DNA from: Gemmatimonadota bacterium
Lineage (GTDB): Bacteria > Gemmatimonadota > Gemmatimonadetes > Longimicrobiales > Gaopeijiaceae
DNA: 64,000 nt
Reading direction: 5' to 3'
Assembly: GCA_016209885.1 (NCBI GenBank)
Contig: JACQVF010000072.1
Coordinates: 22,846-86,845 of the forward strand
The position numbers and the translations under genes were made by a program. Of this stretch, positions 62,835 to 64,000 are shown in pieces; the stretch's first letter is position 1, and every line of letters begins with the position of its first letter. The notes below the pieces were generated by a model that had not been told where the DNA came from, made no database searches, and saw only the letters and a list, made by a program, of their open reading frames with translations.

Positions 62835-63149
62835 ATGTCCATCGCGCCCTCTTCGAGCCACGCAGACCCGCCTCGCCTATATCTTGACTGTGACCATGCG
62901 TGGCAGATCTACGAGAAGGAACTGACCGATACGGAGGGGCGAGTGTTCGAGGAGTGGGCTTATACAGCTCGCAGGGGGCTTACGAACGAGCAGCTTGCTG
63001 AACGGCTCGGGATGGCACCTGGAACCCTATCCCGGCACTTCAGTAACATCGCGAGCAAGATCCCAGGCGAGTCAGCCGGCAACATTCTCAAGTTAGGACG
63101 GCTTTACGCTGCGATGTCGCAGGGCTCAACGGGAGACATGCCGTTCTAG
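62835..63149 (+). CDS. HTH regulator of the element
   Basis: The 104-residue protein has a C-terminal HTH like LuxR/sigma-region-4 types: LTNEQLAERLGMAPGTLSRH followed by FSNIASKIPG (~52-83), preceded by LDCDHAWQIYEKELTDTEGR. Codon use is less GC-biased than in the core genes. ATG 62835 follows GAGGACG; an in-frame TTG at 62790 is less likely. It is divergent from the replication operon and probably controls it. Confidence 0.7.
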   Translation: MSIAPSSSHADPPRLYLDCDHAWQIYEKELTDTEGRVFEEWAYTARRGLTNEQLAERLGMAPGTLSRHFSNIASKIPGESAGNILKLGRLYAAMSQGSTGDMPF

Positions 63150-63187
63150 GCTCCATGCCACGCTCTCATGGAGTTGGACGGGGTCGA

Positions 63188-63217
63188 GGTGGTTAGGTTT
63201 GACTAAGTTGGACCACC
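63188..63217. promoter_or_regulatory. Candidate operator/promoter of the toxin-antitoxin pair
   Basis: GGTGGT (63188-63193) and ACCACC (63212-63217) are inverted around 18 nt containing TTGACT. The site is 24 nt upstream of the antitoxin start, where type II antitoxins usually autoregulate. Evidence is positional only. Confidence 0.3.
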
Positions 63218-63240
63218 CAGAAGCGTAGAAAGCGCGAGCG

Positions 63241-63549
63241 ATGACGACGAGAGAGAAAGAACGGCTGCACCGGCTTGTCGAACAGATCCCCGATTGGTTC
63301 GTGGGGGCCGCAGAAGCCGTACTCGTCGCCCTTTCTACCGCACCGCGTCCGGTCGGGCAGCCCTCTGGTGATGCGCCTGACGAGACGCTCGACATGACTG
63401 ATCCAGTCCTCCGGGCGCTATTCGCCGCGCCGGAGGACGATGAGCCGGATGACGACGATATCGATGGCGGGCTCTCCGAGGCCCGGGAGGAGGCGAGGCG
63501 CGGCGAGTCGATCCCGCATGAGGAGGTCAAGCGCAGGCTCGGGCTCTGA
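63241..63549 (+). CDS. Putative antitoxin of a RelE-type pair
   Basis: The 102-residue acidic protein starts with a helical segment (KERLHRLVEQIPDWFVGAAEAVLVAL), then a long Asp/Glu/Pro stretch and a terminal helix (IPHEEVKRRLGL). The fold is not that of well-known RHH or AbrB antitoxins. The call rests on position, 3 nt upstream of a RelE-family toxin, on its acidic nature and on the C-terminal helix commonly used to bind the toxin. Confidence 0.6.
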   Translation: MTTREKERLHRLVEQIPDWFVGAAEAVLVALSTAPRPVGQPSGDAPDETLDMTDPVLRALFAAPEDDEPDDDDIDGGLSEAREEARRGESIPHEEVKRRLGL

Positions 63550-63552
63550 GCC

Positions 63553-63804
63553 GTGCGTGTCGCATGGCGTCCCCGGGCCGAGAAGGATCTACAGAAGCTT
63601 CCCTTGACGGCGCAGCACCGGATTGTGGAGGCGATTGACCGTTTTGCCGCCACCGGGCACGGCGACGTGAAGAAGCTCGCGGGCGCAGATCCACCCGAGT
63701 GGCGCCTCCGTGTCGGCGACTACCGTGTCCGCTTTGAGATCGACAAGGCGTCGGACACCCTGTACGTCCTCCGCGTTCTGCCGCGCGGGGATGCCTACCG
63801 CTGA
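63553..63804 (+). CDS. RelE/ParE-family toxin
   Basis: The 83-residue basic protein has the RelE pattern: VAWRPRAEKDLQKLPLTAQH, RIVEAIDRFAATGHGDVKKL, WRLRVGDYRVRFEID and LYVLRVLPRGDAYR. RelE members cleave mRNA in the ribosomal A site, and the WRLRVGDYR..+ segment carries the Arg residues used by that class. GTG 63553 is 3 nt after the antitoxin stop, so both are co-translated. Confidence 0.85.
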   Translation: MRVAWRPRAEKDLQKLPLTAQHRIVEAIDRFAATGHGDVKKLAGADPPEWRLRVGDYRVRFEIDKASDTLYVLRVLPRGDAYR

Positions 63805-64000
63805 CGGGGGGTACGCGGCTCACTCCGACTTTACGCCCACGCCGCCCGCTCCCGCGCCAACTTCGCGACCTGACGAACACGAATCTTGAAGCGCACTCCG
63901 GACGACAGTATTCTTCGCTTTGCCAGCCCCACGCGCCGGGCCCACCGAGCTCGGCGCCCACAACATGCGCTGCAGCCGCGTGGATAGGCTCGCCTGAGAG
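63805..64000. other. Right edge, no gene seen
   Basis: No supported gene or clear repeat lies in these 196 bp. Open frames here are short shadows. A gene beyond the right edge could begin here, but nothing is recognisable. Confidence 0.3.

Larger units (their letters stand above)
58241..64000. mobile_element. Integrated element next to tRNA-Leu (right end outside window)
   Basis: The region has the usual island order: tRNA 3' end, integrase, excisionase-like and HTH genes, a primase/helicase-type operon, a divergent regulator, then a toxin-antitoxin pair. Genes are packed with ATGA overlaps, and local composition is lower in GC around 62760-63240. I found no second copy of the tRNA 3' end inside the window, so the right border is not located. 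The integrase and the largest replication gene are both broken, so the element is probably a non-mobile remnant. Confidence 0.6.

Overview
This is a GC-rich (roughly 70% by eye), gene-dense chromosomal stretch. About 58 kb reads as core chromosome, and the last ~5.7 kb reads as an integrated element beside a tRNA-Leu. No rRNA is present, so the lineage can only be inferred. Split-subunit methylmalonyl-CoA mutase, the phoH-pgpH-ybeY block, DUF502 next to mgtE, nfeD-floA, a PorV-like beta-barrel protein and many GTG/TTG starts fit a Gram-negative-type bacterium such as Gemmatimonadota. That assignment is an inference, not a demonstration.

Layout: 1-5.1 kb is a rightward signalling operon (HEAT-repeat protein, HD-GYP protein, trpA, multi-TM/GAF chemoreceptor). 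A leftward RqcH-like gene follows. 7.1-10.0 kb is panB-panC-yqeK-like-LytR_C, ended by a small inverted-repeat element. rlmN and a beta-barrel gene run leftward. 12.5-22.2 kb runs rightward: VanZ, aspS, phoH, pgpH, ybeY, DUF502, mgtE, ubiB-like. 22.2-37.3 kb is acyl-CoA metabolism: meaB, mutase large subunit, HAD, metallo-hydrolase, mutase B12 subunit, an acyl-CoA carboxylase carboxyltransferase without its biotin-carboxylase partner, a split AtuA, a crotonase, two membrane proteins, recQ and an acyl-CoA dehydrogenase. Then come rng, rplU-rpmA and a lytic transglycosylase.

41.5-50.3 kb is leftward: chorismate mutase, an SSS transporter with its DUF3311 partner, and a beta-oxidation-type regulon (two crotonases, 3-hydroxyacyl-CoA dehydrogenase, thiolase, aldehyde dehydrogenase, TetR regulator). 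50.7-54.9 kb carries a lipoprotein, nfeD, floA and a charged membrane protein. A leftward aconitase (acnA type) closes the core region.

58.2-64 kb begins at tRNA-Leu(CAA) and holds a tyrosine integrase that has lost its catalytic core. It also has a tightly overlapping leftward replication-type operon (a DUF3987-like gene broken by a 5-bp duplication, a TubC-like/Zn-ribbon protein, a CHC2 zinc-finger protein, a small ORF, an excisionase-like protein, an HTH protein), a divergent HTH regulator with a perfect palindrome over its ribosome-binding site, and a RelE-type toxin-antitoxin pair. The element looks immobile by itself.

The most novel material is between genes. Two unrelated families of short terminal-inverted-repeat elements lie at TA dinucleotides, each with one complete copy and one shrunken copy. 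The complete copy of each family supplies the TAG stop codon of the gene upstream. There are also intergenic arrays of a TTAGAGGG-like octamer, and paired 9-nt repeats with a common TTTTG core inside the element's replication genes.
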